Shown: piece by piece, positions 37,262 through 45,613 of the stretch
Numbering within the stretch: position 1 is the first letter of the stretch
How the letters are laid out: each line of letters opens with the position of its first letter
NCBI RefSeq assembly: GCF_003605195.1
Contig: NZ_QYOS01000024.1
Coordinates: 454,195-518,194, forward strand
Origin: Aurantiacibacter odishensis
Lineage (GTDB): Bacteria; Pseudomonadota; Alphaproteobacteria; Sphingomonadales; Sphingomonadaceae
Length of the DNA: 64,000 nucleotides
Reading direction: 5' to 3'
Translations under genes and position numbers: made by a program
The notes under the pieces: model-generated
What the model saw: the letters and a program-made list of their open reading frames with translations, nothing else
What the model was told of the DNA's origin: nothing
Database searches by the model: none

Positions 37262-38547
37262 TGGCGTCCTGCCCTGATCCCGGTGACGACTTCCATGCCG
37301 ACTTCGAGTTCGTCCGACGTCACCACCGTTTCGCGTCCATCGCTCTGGCCCGTGACGACTTCGATTGCGCGAAGGCTGCCGTCGGCTTCAACCACATATA
37401 CGGTCTGGCGGCTGCCGACACCGATGGAGGCGCTGTCCTCACTGTCGAGGCCGAATTGCTGCGGTCCGAACACGCCGCCTTCTTCCTCTTCCTCGTTCGG
37501 ATCGAAGCGGAGCGCGCCGTTTGGCACCAGCATGGCGGTGCCGGTGTTGGTGGTGGCGATAGTGGCGGTTGCCGTCATGCCGGGGCGCAGCAGCCCGTCG
37601 TCGTTCGCCACGATCAGGCGCGCTTCGTAGCTGACGACCTGCTGGCCCTGCTGCTGTTGCTGCTGGGCAACGGCGATATTGTTCGAAGCAAGGTCAACCC
37701 GCTCGACGCGGGCGGGGAAGCGGCGGCCGGGATAGGCGTCGACGGTGAAGGTGGCTTCCTGCCCAGGCTCCACCTGACCAACGTCCGCTTCGTCGATATC
37801 GACGCGCAGCTGCATGGTGCCGAGGTCTTCTGCCAGGACGAACAGCGTGGGCGTGTTGAAGCTGGCAGCCACGGTTTGTCCCGGCTCCACTTGCCGCGCG
37901 AGCACCACGCCCGAAACGGGTGAGCGGATCACCGCGCGGTCGCGGTTGGTCTGCGCGCTGGAAAGCTGCGCCTGCGCGGCAGAGACATTGGCGCGTGCGC
38001 TGGCGACGGCGGCCTGTCCGCGGCTGACGGCGGCCTCGGCCTGCTCCAGTTCGGCCTGGCTGGGCACGCGGCCATCGGACAGGCGGCGCACTTCACGAAG
38101 ACGCTCCAGCTGGGCGGTATCGGCCTGCAAGGTCGCCTGCGCTTGCAGCACGGCAGCGCGGGCGGCGTTCAGGTTGGCCTGTCCCTGCTGGATCTGGTCC
38201 TCGATTACGTCGGTGTTGATCCGCGCCAGAACCTGTCCGCGTGTCACCACGTCGTTCACATCGACATAGATATCGTCGATCCGGCCAGAAACTTCGGAGC
38301 CGACTTCCACCTGGTTGGTGGGGCGCAGGTTACCCGTGGCCGTCACCGTCAGGTCAAGCGAGCGTTCCTCCACCTCGGCGGTGATATAGTCAGGGCCCGC
38401 ATCGTCGCCGGAGAATACGGTGGACGCGAGGATCAGGACGAGCACGATAGCCGCGACCACCCAGACCCAGCGCTTCTTGTACCACTTGCGCGGTTTCCCG
38501 GTCGCGAGGTAATCGCCAATGTCCTGTTCTGTCTCGGTCTGGCTCAT
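37258..38547 (-). CDS. MacA-like periplasmic adaptor (HlyD family)
   Basis: The 429-residue membrane-fusion protein has a cytoplasmic N-terminus of about 25 residues and one TM anchor (VWVVAAIVLVLILASTVF). Lipoyl halves (LRPTNQVEVGSEVSGRIDDI and VIRSPVSGVVLARQVEPGQTV) flank a long Gln/Ala-rich helical hairpin. A Gln-rich run (QQQQQQGQQ) lies in the beta-barrel part. The ATG at 38547 overlaps the stop of the outer-membrane factor gene and gives the normal N-terminus; the longer open frame upstream is inside that gene. Confidence 0.92.
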   Translation of the reverse strand: MSQTETEQDIGDYLATGKPRKWYKKRWVWVVAAIVLVLILASTVFSGDDAGPDYITAEVEERSLDLTVTATGNLRPTNQVEVGSEVSGRIDDIYVDVNDVVTRGQVLARINTDVIEDQIQQGQANLNAARAAVLQAQATLQADTAQLERLREVRRLSDGRVPSQAELEQAEAAVSRGQAAVASARANVSAAQAQLSSAQTNRDRAVIRSPVSGVVLARQVEPGQTVAASFNTPTLFVLAEDLGTMQLRVDIDEADVGQVEPGQEATFTVDAYPGRRFPARVERVDLASNNIAVAQQQQQQGQQVVSYEARLIVANDDGLLRPGMTATATIATTNTGTAMLVPNGALRFDPNEEEEEGGVFGPQQFGLDSEDSASIGVGSRQTVYVVEADGSLRAIEVVTGQSDGRETVVTSDELEVGMEVVTGIRAGRQ

Positions 38548-40010
38548 TGCGCGGTCCTGTTGCTGTCCGCGGGGCTGCTGGCCACCGGCGGGAGATCGTA
38601 ATCGGAAATACTCCACCCGCCGCCCAGCGCCTGTGTCAGGCGAACGAAGGCGATGGCCCGGTCGGCCTGGGCGGAAACGAGCTGGTTGCGGGCGGAAAGC
38701 AGCTGGTTCTCTGCCGTCAGCAGCGTTCGGAAATCGGTGAGGCCAGCCTGGTACTGGCTGCGCGCCAGCAGGGCGGAGTTGTCGGCGGCGTCGAGCGCTT
38801 CCTCGTTGATGGCGACGCGCTCATCGGCGGTGCGCTGGTCGACGGCGGCGGTCTCCACGTCCTCCAGGGCGTCCAGGATGGATTGCTCCCACGCGGCGAG
38901 CGAGGCGTCGGCCCCGGCTTCTGCGATATCCACCTGTGCTGCGGTGCGGCCGCCGTCGAAGATGAGCTGGCTTACGCCCGCAAAAAGCCCGCCGGTGATG
39001 ATGTCGAACAGGTTGCCCGCCGTCGCTGCCCCCGTGCCGATGCTGCCGGACAGGCGCACCAGCGGCAGCAGTTGCGCGCGCGCGACGCCGATGCGCGCCG
39101 TGCTGGCAAAAAGGCTCGCCTCCGCCGCGCGCACGTCTGGGCGGCGGCGCAGCACTTCGGCAGGCGCTTCGAACCCTGCCAGCATCGGGGGGGAGGGTAC
39201 AGGCTCCGGCTCGTCCGCGACAATCGCTGCCAGCACTGGTCCCGGCGCCTCCCCGATCAGGGTGGAGATGGAGTTGGCCGTGGCGGTCAGGCTGCTTTCC
39301 AGCAACGGAATGGTCGCGGCGGTCTGCGCGCGCTGGGTGCGGGCCTGCTCCACGTCCAGACTGGAAACCAGCCCCGCTTGGTTGCGCCAGCGCGCGATCT
39401 GCAGGTTGTCGTCCTGGTAGGCGAGCGTGGAGCGGGCAATGTCGAGTTGCTCCGCCGTGGCGCGGGCGTTGATCGTGGCAATCGCCACCTGACCGACGAT
39501 CAGGCGCTGCAGGTCTGCCAGCGAGTATCCCTGCGCGGCCAGCTCGCCCTCGGCCGCGGCGACATTGCCGGAGATCTGGCCGAACAGGTCCATCTCCCAC
39601 GCGGCATCGGCGCCTAGCGAGAATTGCACACCGTCGCGGGCCAGATCGCCGATGTCGCGGTTTACCCCGCCCGTTGCCGAAAGAGACGGCAGGTAGCCCG
39701 CACGGGCTTGCAACAGCGAGGCGCGTGCCTGATCGAGCCGGGCGGCGCTTTGCGCGAGATCGCGGTTGTCGAGGATGGCCTGCTCGACGAAAGAGGTAAG
39801 GAGCGGATCGTCCAGCAGCGTCCAGTATTGCGTGATATCGGCGGAGACGGGAGCAGGATCGGAAATTTGCCATTCGGCAGGGACGGCGATATCGGGCTGC
39901 GCGATGTTCGCAGGCTGCGTGGCACAGGCGCTGGCCACCAGCGGAAGGACAGCAACGAACAGACTGCGCCGCCAAACAGCAATGCCCGCCATACTGTCAG
40001 CCCCGTCCAT
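38544..40010 (-). CDS. Efflux outer-membrane factor, NodT family lipoprotein
   Basis: The 488-residue OprM-like channel has a lipoprotein signal (lipobox LVASAC), the early segment ITQYWTLLDDPLLTSFVEQAI, and EVLRRRPDVRAAEASLFAS in the second repeat. It is the first gene of the leftward OMF-adaptor-ATPase-permease operon. I chose the ATG at 40010 because AAGGA stands five bases before it; an internal ATG at 39992 is an alternative. This is the third OMF gene in the window, each next to its own pump. Confidence 0.9.
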   Translation of the reverse strand: MDGADSMAGIAVWRRSLFVAVLPLVASACATQPANIAQPDIAVPAEWQISDPAPVSADITQYWTLLDDPLLTSFVEQAILDNRDLAQSAARLDQARASLLQARAGYLPSLSATGGVNRDIGDLARDGVQFSLGADAAWEMDLFGQISGNVAAAEGELAAQGYSLADLQRLIVGQVAIATINARATAEQLDIARSTLAYQDDNLQIARWRNQAGLVSSLDVEQARTQRAQTAATIPLLESSLTATANSISTLIGEAPGPVLAAIVADEPEPVPSPPMLAGFEAPAEVLRRRPDVRAAEASLFASTARIGVARAQLLPLVRLSGSIGTGAATAGNLFDIITGGLFAGVSQLIFDGGRTAAQVDIAEAGADASLAAWEQSILDALEDVETAAVDQRTADERVAINEEALDAADNSALLARSQYQAGLTDFRTLLTAENQLLSARNQLVSAQADRAIAFVRLTQALGGGWSISDYDLPPVASSPADSNRTAQ

Positions 40011-40118
40011 TTGTTCCTTATCTCCAAGTAACGGTCTAAGGCCGCTATTAAACTGTTCCAAGCATCTGCCTGTAACTATGCACACAATCCCGCATCGCCG
40101 TGTTATTCGCGCAACAAA

Positions 40119-41216
40119 GTGTTAATCTTGCATCCGTTTCGAAGTCTTCTCGCTCTGATGTTCGTGGCGGTCCTGACGATTTCGGGGCCTGCACAGGCAC
40201 ACCCCGCGCCGTTCAGTTACGCCGACGTCGAACTGCACGAGCAGCATATCGAAGGCACGCTGAGCGTTCACACGATCGACCTCGCGCATGAACTGGGTAT
40301 CGAGGAACCGCAGACCTTGCTCGACGAACGTGTGTTGGCTTCGCAATACAGTGATATCAAGGGCATGCTGAGAGACAGGCTGGTGTTCATGAATGCGGAT
40401 GGCGAAGTCATCCCGCTGCAATTCCAGGATATTTCCGCCGCTGCGGCCGACGATGCGCTGTTGCTGCGCTTCCGTTCGGACATGACCCCTACGCCTTCGC
40501 TTATCGTCGACGCGCATCTGTTTCCCTACGATCCCGCTCACCAGACCTTCGTGAACATCTACGAGAAAGGCGAGCTGAGGCAACAGTTCCTGTTCGGTGC
40601 CGACAGCCCGCCGCAGACGCACTACGCTGGCACGGCCGCAGGCGTGGCGGCCGTGTTCGCCACCTTCGTGCCATCAGGCGCACATCATGTGCTGATCGGG
40701 CCCGACCACGTGCTGTTTCTGATCGGCCTGATCCTGCTCGGCGGTTCGCTACGGCGTCTGGCAGTGATCGTCACCGCCTTTACTGTGGGCCACTCGGTCA
40801 CGCTGGCCCTGGCCGCCACGGGCACATTCGCACCGCCTGCGTGGCTGATCGAGCCGCTGATCGCGCTCAGCATCGTGATCGTCGGGGCGGACAACCTGCT
40901 ACGCAAGGAAGGGCAGCGGGACTTGCGGCCCATATTCGCCCTGCTGTTCGGGCTGATCCACGGCTTCGGCTTCGCCTTCGTGTTGCGCGAATTCGGCCTG
41001 CCCACCGGTAACCTCGCGTGGTCGCTGCTGGCTTTCAACATCGGGGTGGAGATCGGCCAGCTGGCCATTGTCGTGCCTTTTGCCCTGGCTCTTGCCTGGC
41101 TGCGGAAGCGCATGCCGCAGGTGACAAAGCGTATCGTTATCGGCGGATCGCTTGCGGTGGTGCTCGCAGGTGCCTATTGGTTCGTTGACAGAGTCCTGAA
41201 TCTGGGGAGCAGATAA
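40119..41216 (+). CDS. HupE/UreJ-family membrane protein with periplasmic domain
   Basis: The 365-residue protein has a signal sequence (MFVAVLTISGPAQAHPAP region), a periplasmic domain of about 160 residues, and a C-terminal membrane domain of six TM helices. The membrane domain carries HHVLIGPDHVLFLIGLILLGG and GLIHGFGFAFVLREFG, the His-rich motifs of the HupE/UreJ_2 family. Related proteins are proposed metal (Ni/Co) transporters or hydrogenase/urease accessories, but no such enzyme is nearby, so the role is open. The best start I can find is GTG at 40119, with a TTG at 40128 as alternative. The metallo-hydrolase gene follows after two bases. Confidence 0.82.
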   Translation: MLILHPFRSLLALMFVAVLTISGPAQAHPAPFSYADVELHEQHIEGTLSVHTIDLAHELGIEEPQTLLDERVLASQYSDIKGMLRDRLVFMNADGEVIPLQFQDISAAAADDALLLRFRSDMTPTPSLIVDAHLFPYDPAHQTFVNIYEKGELRQQFLFGADSPPQTHYAGTAAGVAAVFATFVPSGAHHVLIGPDHVLFLIGLILLGGSLRRLAVIVTAFTVGHSVTLALAATGTFAPPAWLIEPLIALSIVIVGADNLLRKEGQRDLRPIFALLFGLIHGFGFAFVLREFGLPTGNLAWSLLAFNIGVEIGQLAIVVPFALALAWLRKRMPQVTKRIVIGGSLAVVLAGAYWFVDRVLNLGSR

Positions 41217-41218
41217 CA

Positions 41219-42178
41219 ATGCAGCGTGTAACAGTCCTTTCGGCGATTTGCCTTGGCGGTATCGCCATCACCGGCGCGATGGCACAAGGATTGCCGGGCG
41301 TTACCGATGCCGAGCAGGTGAGCGAGAACGTGTGGCGCATCCCCGGTTCGGGAGGCAACACGATTGTCTTTGTCCGTTCCGACGACATCGTTCTGGTGGA
41401 TACCAAGGTGCCAGGCCAGGGCGATGCCATCATGGAGCAGGTGCGTTCCATCAGCGACAAGCCGATCACCATGGTGATCAACACGCACTCGCACCCGGAC
41501 CATGTCGGCTCCAACAGCTATTTCCGCGAGAACCATGGCGTGCAGGTGGTGGCGCAGGCCAAGACGGCGGCGCGGATGCAGGCAGAAGGCGGTCCGTTCC
41601 CCCCCAATACGGTGGACATGGAATTCGCCAACTATCGCCAGATCGGCGAGGGCGAAGATCGTATCGAGCTGCACTACTTCGGTGCTGGTCACACCGATGG
41701 CGATGCCTTCGTGGTGTTTCCGGAAGACCGCACGATGATGGCAGGCGATATCTATGCCTGGCACATGAGCCCGCTTATCGATCCCGGCTCTGGCGGTTCC
41801 ATGCTGGCGCTGCCCACCACCGTGACGGCTGCCTATTACAACGTGCCCGAAGTGGACCGTGTGATTGCCGGGCACGGTAGCGTGCATACGCGCGAGGAAT
41901 TTCTCAGCTGGGTCACGTTCAACCGCGGCCTGGTGCAGGTGGCCGAGGAAACGGCACAGCGCGGCGGCACGCCGGAAGATGCGTTGGCTCAGCTTGAATC
42001 GATGCCCAGTTTCGCGGTGTTCATGGGCGATACGCCGCTGCCGGGCCTCGAATACGGTGGCACTCCGCGCGGGCGCGCCTATATCAACCTCATGGTAGCA
42101 TTCGAGGAACTCCGCGGCGAGGAAGCGCAACTGCGCATGGGTATCGACCCGTCCGAGATCCCCGCGCGCAGTCAGTAG
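41219..42178 (+). CDS. Metallo-beta-lactamase-fold hydrolase, exported
   Basis: The 319-residue protein has a Sec signal (MQRVTVLSAICLGGIAITGAMAQ), the metal motif THSHPDHVGSN (HxHxDH), a later GAGHTDGDAF (His) and AGHGSVHT (His), so both zinc sites look intact. The type is close to periplasmic MBL hydrolases such as SoxH-like or quinoprotein-associated proteins. The natural substrate cannot be told. It is separated from the HupE-like gene by two bases and from the XdhC-like gene by four, so these genes form one rightward operon. Confidence 0.88.
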   Translation: MQRVTVLSAICLGGIAITGAMAQGLPGVTDAEQVSENVWRIPGSGGNTIVFVRSDDIVLVDTKVPGQGDAIMEQVRSISDKPITMVINTHSHPDHVGSNSYFRENHGVQVVAQAKTAARMQAEGGPFPPNTVDMEFANYRQIGEGEDRIELHYFGAGHTDGDAFVVFPEDRTMMAGDIYAWHMSPLIDPGSGGSMLALPTTVTAAYYNVPEVDRVIAGHGSVHTREEFLSWVTFNRGLVQVAEETAQRGGTPEDALAQLESMPSFAVFMGDTPLPGLEYGGTPRGRAYINLMVAFEELRGEEAQLRMGIDPSEIPARSQ

Positions 42179-42182
42179 TCAC

Positions 42183-43025
42183 ATGAGCGCAGAGCTGGCA
42201 GGCGACCAAGCCGCATTGCGCGCGGCCTGCCAGACGGGCGTCGGCTTGTGCACGATCGTCAACATCGAAGGCAGTTTCTCGCGCCGCCTCGGCGCGCAAC
42301 TCGCCGTGCATCCGGACGGACGCGTAACCGGCAGTCTTGCCGACGGTTGCCTGGAACAGGAACTGGCGCGCGAGATCGCCACGGGCGGAGAGCGGCGTGT
42401 GATCCGCTACGGCGCAGGGTCGTCGAAGATCGACTTTCGCCTTCCTTGCGGCGGCGGGCTGGACATTCTGATTGATCCTGATCCTGACCGTGACGCCTGC
42501 CGCGAGGCGGTGGCGCGGCTCGATGAGCGAAAGGAAGCGCACCTCGTTCTGCCGAAGCCGAGCCCCCTGGCCAAGCGGCGCTACGTGCCCGAACTGCGCC
42601 TCGTGCTGTTCGGCGAGGGGCCCGAACTCGCGGCTATGGCCCAGGTGGCCGAGGCCGCCGGGATCGCTGTCGAAACGCACGGCCGCGACGGTGGCTCGCT
42701 CTCGCTTGGTCAGGCTCCCGACCATTTGGCCGCCGACCGCTGGACCGCCATCGTCTTGCTGTTCCACGATCACGAATGGGAACGCGCAATCCTGCAATGG
42801 GCACTCACCACATCGGCTTTCATGATCGGCGCGCAGGGCGGGGCACCGGCCCGCGCCGCGAGGGAGGCGGAGCTTGTCTCGCTGGGCTTCGCGCCGCAGC
42901 AGATTGCCCGCATCGCCAGCCCCATCGGCACGGTGAAGCACAGCCGCGAGCCGCTTGGCCTCGCGCTTTCGGCGCTTGCGGATATCGCCGGAGCCTACGA
43001 ATTGCGGCACCCGCACCATGGCTGA
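42183..43025 (+). CDS. XdhC/CoxI-family protein
   Basis: The 280-residue protein has the XdhC N-domain (GLCTIVNIEGSFSRRLGAQLAVHPDGRVTGSLADGCLEQEL, quoted in part as evidence: the GSFSRRLGAQ and GSLADGCLE boxes) and a Rossmann-like C-domain (LRLVLFGEGPELAAMAQVAEAAG). XdhC proteins bind molybdenum cofactor, favour its sulfuration and insert it into xanthine-dehydrogenase-family enzymes. The 8-base overlap with a MobA-like gene matches the usual pairing, but no molybdoenzyme gene lies in this window. Confidence 0.85.
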   Translation: MSAELAGDQAALRAACQTGVGLCTIVNIEGSFSRRLGAQLAVHPDGRVTGSLADGCLEQELAREIATGGERRVIRYGAGSSKIDFRLPCGGGLDILIDPDPDRDACREAVARLDERKEAHLVLPKPSPLAKRRYVPELRLVLFGEGPELAAMAQVAEAAGIAVETHGRDGGSLSLGQAPDHLAADRWTAIVLLFHDHEWERAILQWALTTSAFMIGAQGGAPARAAREAELVSLGFAPQQIARIASPIGTVKHSREPLGLALSALADIAGAYELRHPHHG

Positions 43026-43596
43026 GACGCCGATGGTCGTGGTGCTCGCCGCCGGACAGGCGCGGCGTTTCGGCGGTGGCAAGCTGGATGCGGACTGTGC
43101 CGGGAAGCCGCTTGGCCGATGGGCACTCGATGCCGTTGCCGAGGCGGGGCTGCAGCAGGGGGTTATTGTCGTCAGGTCCGCTCCTCCGGCCTTTGCCAGC
43201 AAGGCCGAAGGCTGGACTATTCTGACGAACCCGAATGCGGACGCTGGTCTTGGAACGTCGGTTCGACTGGCGGCGGAGCAGGCGCTCCTAGCCGGGCGAG
43301 ATGTCCTGATCCTGCTTGCCGACATGCCGCTGGTGACCGTCCGCCATCTGAAGGCGCTGACCGGCTGCGACACCAGCGCAGCCACGCGCTACCCCGACGG
43401 TGCGACGGGAGTTCCCGTCTGCCTGCGCAGTCCGGACTTGGCGCGCATCCATGATTGGCTCGGCGAACGCGGCGGCGCGGCATCGATCTTGCAAGGTCTC
43501 GAGGGATTGTCGCTCGTCGATGCGGAGCCGGACACGTTGCTTGATGTCGACACGCCCGAACAGCTCGAACAGGTCGCGGCGAAACTTCGAGGTTAG
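43018..43596 (+). CDS. MobA-like nucleotidyltransferase (MocA type)
   Basis: The 192-residue NTP-transferase has the nucleotide-binding signature VVVLAAGQARRFGGGKLDADCAGKPLG, the metal-binding Asp in ILLADMPLV, and a C-terminal DVDTPEQLEQV motif. MocA-type enzymes attach CMP or GMP to molybdopterin for molybdenum hydroxylases. The start is within the XdhC-like gene. It converges on the SnoaL-like gene, and the two stops overlap by four bases. Confidence 0.87.
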   Translation: MAETPMVVVLAAGQARRFGGGKLDADCAGKPLGRWALDAVAEAGLQQGVIVVRSAPPAFASKAEGWTILTNPNADAGLGTSVRLAAEQALLAGRDVLILLADMPLVTVRHLKALTGCDTSAATRYPDGATGVPVCLRSPDLARIHDWLGERGGAASILQGLEGLSLVDAEPDTLLDVDTPEQLEQVAAKLRG

Positions 43597-44411
43597 CCTG
43601 CACTCGCCACGGGGTCGCGGGTCCGCTCCACGGCGATGTGGTAAATCAGACCGTCCCGCAGCGTATAGGTGACTTTCACGCCGACCTCCACGAACTCGCC
43701 CTTGGCGAGCGGCGCCACGACGAAGTCGAGTGCATCTTCGGTAGCCGTAAAGCGGCTCGTGCAGTCGACGACGATGCGCTCGTCGGTCGCGTCCAGATCG
43801 TGGATCACCAGCGTCTCGCGCACCGTTTCGAACATCTGCGAGTAGAAATCCGCAATGCCTTCCGCGCCCTCGATCCGCCCAACCGACGACAATTCCAGCA
43901 CCACGTCGGGGGTGTAGAACTGAGCGAAACGTTGCGCATCGCCGTTGGAGAATGCAGCGGCGTAGGCGTGGTAGGCGGCGATCTGGCTGGGGTGCGCGCC
44001 GAGCGGGGGCAGGGTGGTGACCCCCTGGTTCGGCGGCCAGGCCGATGTGGTGAGCGTCTTCACCTTCTGGTCCTCGTCGAGGTCGTAGCGGGCGAGGAAC
44101 TTCACCGTGATGCTGTCGCCGGGATGCAGTTCGCCGAAGGGGAAATCGGGGCGGTGGCCGGTGGCGTGGAAATCCATGTCGATGTCGGCGAAGACGGTTC
44201 GCCCGTCCTGCAGGTAGTGCTGCACGCGCGGGCATTCGCGCACGCCGTCGTGCGCCCAGGCGAGGAATTCGCGCATGCCTTCGTGCCCGCGCCTTACGCC
44301 GCTGCCCGAATGCATGGCGCAGTCCTCGGCATAGAACCCCTGTATCAGGGCCTCATCATCGCCGGTCAGGAAGCAAGCGATGTAGGCTTCGAAATCGAAA
44401 GAGGAGGTCAT
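43593..44411 (-). CDS. Tandem SnoaL-like (NTF2-fold) protein
   Basis: The 272-residue product looks like two NTF2-fold domains in a row. The first (about 1-130) includes FYAEDCAMHSGSGVRRGHEGMREFL and the second (about 140-265) FYTPDVVLELSSVGRIEGAEGIADF. Single SnoaL-like domains are usually isomerases, cyclases, hydrolases or ligand binders of about 130 residues; the double form is less common. The ATG at 44411 overlaps the stop of the gene before it, and an ATG three codons earlier is possible. It is the last gene of the train that starts at the kinase operon. Its function is unknown. Confidence 0.75.
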   Translation of the reverse strand: MTSSFDFEAYIACFLTGDDEALIQGFYAEDCAMHSGSGVRRGHEGMREFLAWAHDGVRECPRVQHYLQDGRTVFADIDMDFHATGHRPDFPFGELHPGDSITVKFLARYDLDEDQKVKTLTTSAWPPNQGVTTLPPLGAHPSQIAAYHAYAAAFSNGDAQRFAQFYTPDVVLELSSVGRIEGAEGIADFYSQMFETVRETLVIHDLDATDERIVVDCTSRFTATEDALDFVVAPLAKGEFVEVGVKVTYTLRDGLIYHIAVERTRDPVASAG

Positions 44412-44821
44412 TGCGGCCATTGCGCCAGTTCTTCGAGTTGCCCGGTTCGCTCGCGCGTCAGTTCGGTCTTGCAGGTGCTCACCAGCAACGGCTCCAGCGA
44501 TCCGCCGCGCGCGTTGTAGCCGACGCTGGCACAATGATGATCGCGGTAGACCAGCCATGCCCGCTGTCCGCGCAGCAGCTGGCTGAAGTAGCCCGGCCTG
44601 CCGTCATCCGGCCTCGTCGTCCGGTCCATCCGGCGCATTTGTGCGGCCGTCTCCTGCCACTGGGCGTTGAGCGCGGCATCGGCCTCCTCCCATTCCAGCG
44701 CGGCGCAGTGGTTCATCGCCCGCTGCGTGAGGGGCTCGGCACAGTCCGGCGCGTATTGGGCGGCATCGACTTCCGCACCAGCCTGCAAGAGCAGCGGTAA
44801 CAACAGGTGGGCGATCGTCAT
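44408..44821 (-). CDS. LprI-like (DUF1311) exported protein
   Basis: The 137-residue protein has a short hydrophobic N-terminus that may be a signal (MTIAHLLLPLLLQAGAEVDA). It is followed by a cysteine-containing helical domain: DCAEPLTQRAMNHCAALEWEEADAALNAQW, RAWLVYRDHHCAS and VSTCKTELTRERTGQLEE. This is the LprI/DUF1311 pattern of paired cysteines and W-x-x-Y/RD. Relatives are lysozyme-inhibitor-like periplasmic proteins, usually unrelated to catabolism, so its place in this gene train is odd. It starts three bases after the DUF3445 gene stop and overlaps the SnoaL-like gene. Confidence 0.78.
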   Translation of the reverse strand: MTIAHLLLPLLLQAGAEVDAAQYAPDCAEPLTQRAMNHCAALEWEEADAALNAQWQETAAQMRRMDRTTRPDDGRPGYFSQLLRGQRAWLVYRDHHCASVGYNARGGSLEPLLVSTCKTELTRERTGQLEELAQWPQ

Positions 44822-44824
44822 GGG

Positions 44825-45613
44825 CTATCCTCTTGCATAGGCGGCCAGTTGCGGCGCGAACCATCGCGCCCCGCGCCGATCGGCCTCTTCCGGCGGGATG
44901 GTATCGAGCGAATGGGCAATGCGCGCAAGGTTTGCGCCGGAAAGCGAGCAGAGCGGTGCCACGTAAACGCCGATGGTGAACACGATTGCACCTGTTTCGT
45001 GCAGGCGGCGCAGGGTCTGGCGCTCGCTGCGGACGAACAAGGTTTCGCCGGCGTTTTCCGGCGTGACGTGGGCGAATGTCTCGCTCGGCGGCGAGGTGTC
45101 TATCCAGCGCAGGGAAGGGGTGGGCGCGACGAACCAGTTGCAGCGGCCGAAGATTCTGCCGGGCTTCAGCTTCGCCATGAAATGGTCGACGCCGGTGGCA
45201 AGCTGGTCTTCGTATCCGTGGATCGGCGCGTGCAGAGCGACCAGCGGCAGTCCCAGCTTGTCCGCCGGGTGCCAGTCCGTGGGCCAGGCGACGGCGGCAC
45301 CGATCAGGCGGTACACCTCCTCGCCCGTCTCCGCAGCAAGCAGGCACATGTCCTCGTGGGCGGAGCGCGCCGCGCCTTCAAGGCCGCCTGTCGTGCCCAG
45401 CATGGCGGCAAGTTCGTCCCCCGCCGCTTCGGCGCGCGGGGTGAGTTGCACGCTTTCGGGATGCGCATCGAATGCCTCGGTCCGTGCGGCGAGATCGGGC
45501 GTGGGGTGGAGCCACTCGTCTTCTTCCAGCGACACCAGCCCCATCTTCAGCGCCCCGCCGCCGCGCGCCTTGGGCAGCAGGTCCTCGACCGAGAAGCCGA
45601 GCTTCGCGCTCAA
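44825..45613 (-). CDS. DUF3445 protein (heme-dependent oxidative N-demethylase alpha-like)
   Basis: The 262-residue protein belongs, by the segments LHAPIHGYEDQLATGVDHFMAKLKPG, RCNWFVAPTPSLRW and LFVRSERQTLRRLHETGAIVFTIGVYVAPL, to the DUF3445 family. The family's characterised member is the heme subunit of an oxidative N-demethylase (HODM). A demethylase would be notable next to genes for methoxylated aromatics, but substrate and activity are unknown. The best start is a TTG that overlaps the stop of the VOC-family gene (TTGA); no ATG exists before residue 25. The partner subunits known from HODM are not adjacent. Confidence 0.78.
   Translation of the reverse strand: MSAKLGFSVEDLLPKARGGGALKMGLVSLEEDEWLHPTPDLAARTEAFDAHPESVQLTPRAEAAGDELAAMLGTTGGLEGAARSAHEDMCLLAAETGEEVYRLIGAAVAWPTDWHPADKLGLPLVALHAPIHGYEDQLATGVDHFMAKLKPGRIFGRCNWFVAPTPSLRWIDTSPPSETFAHVTPENAGETLFVRSERQTLRRLHETGAIVFTIGVYVAPLCSLSGANLARIAHSLDTIPPEEADRRGARWFAPQLAAYARG

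Noticed and set aside
37640..37680. Run of CTG/TTG triplets inside the MacA-like gene as a repeat element
   Set aside because: It encodes a Gln-rich stretch within an intact coding frame and is too short to be a meaningful repeat array.
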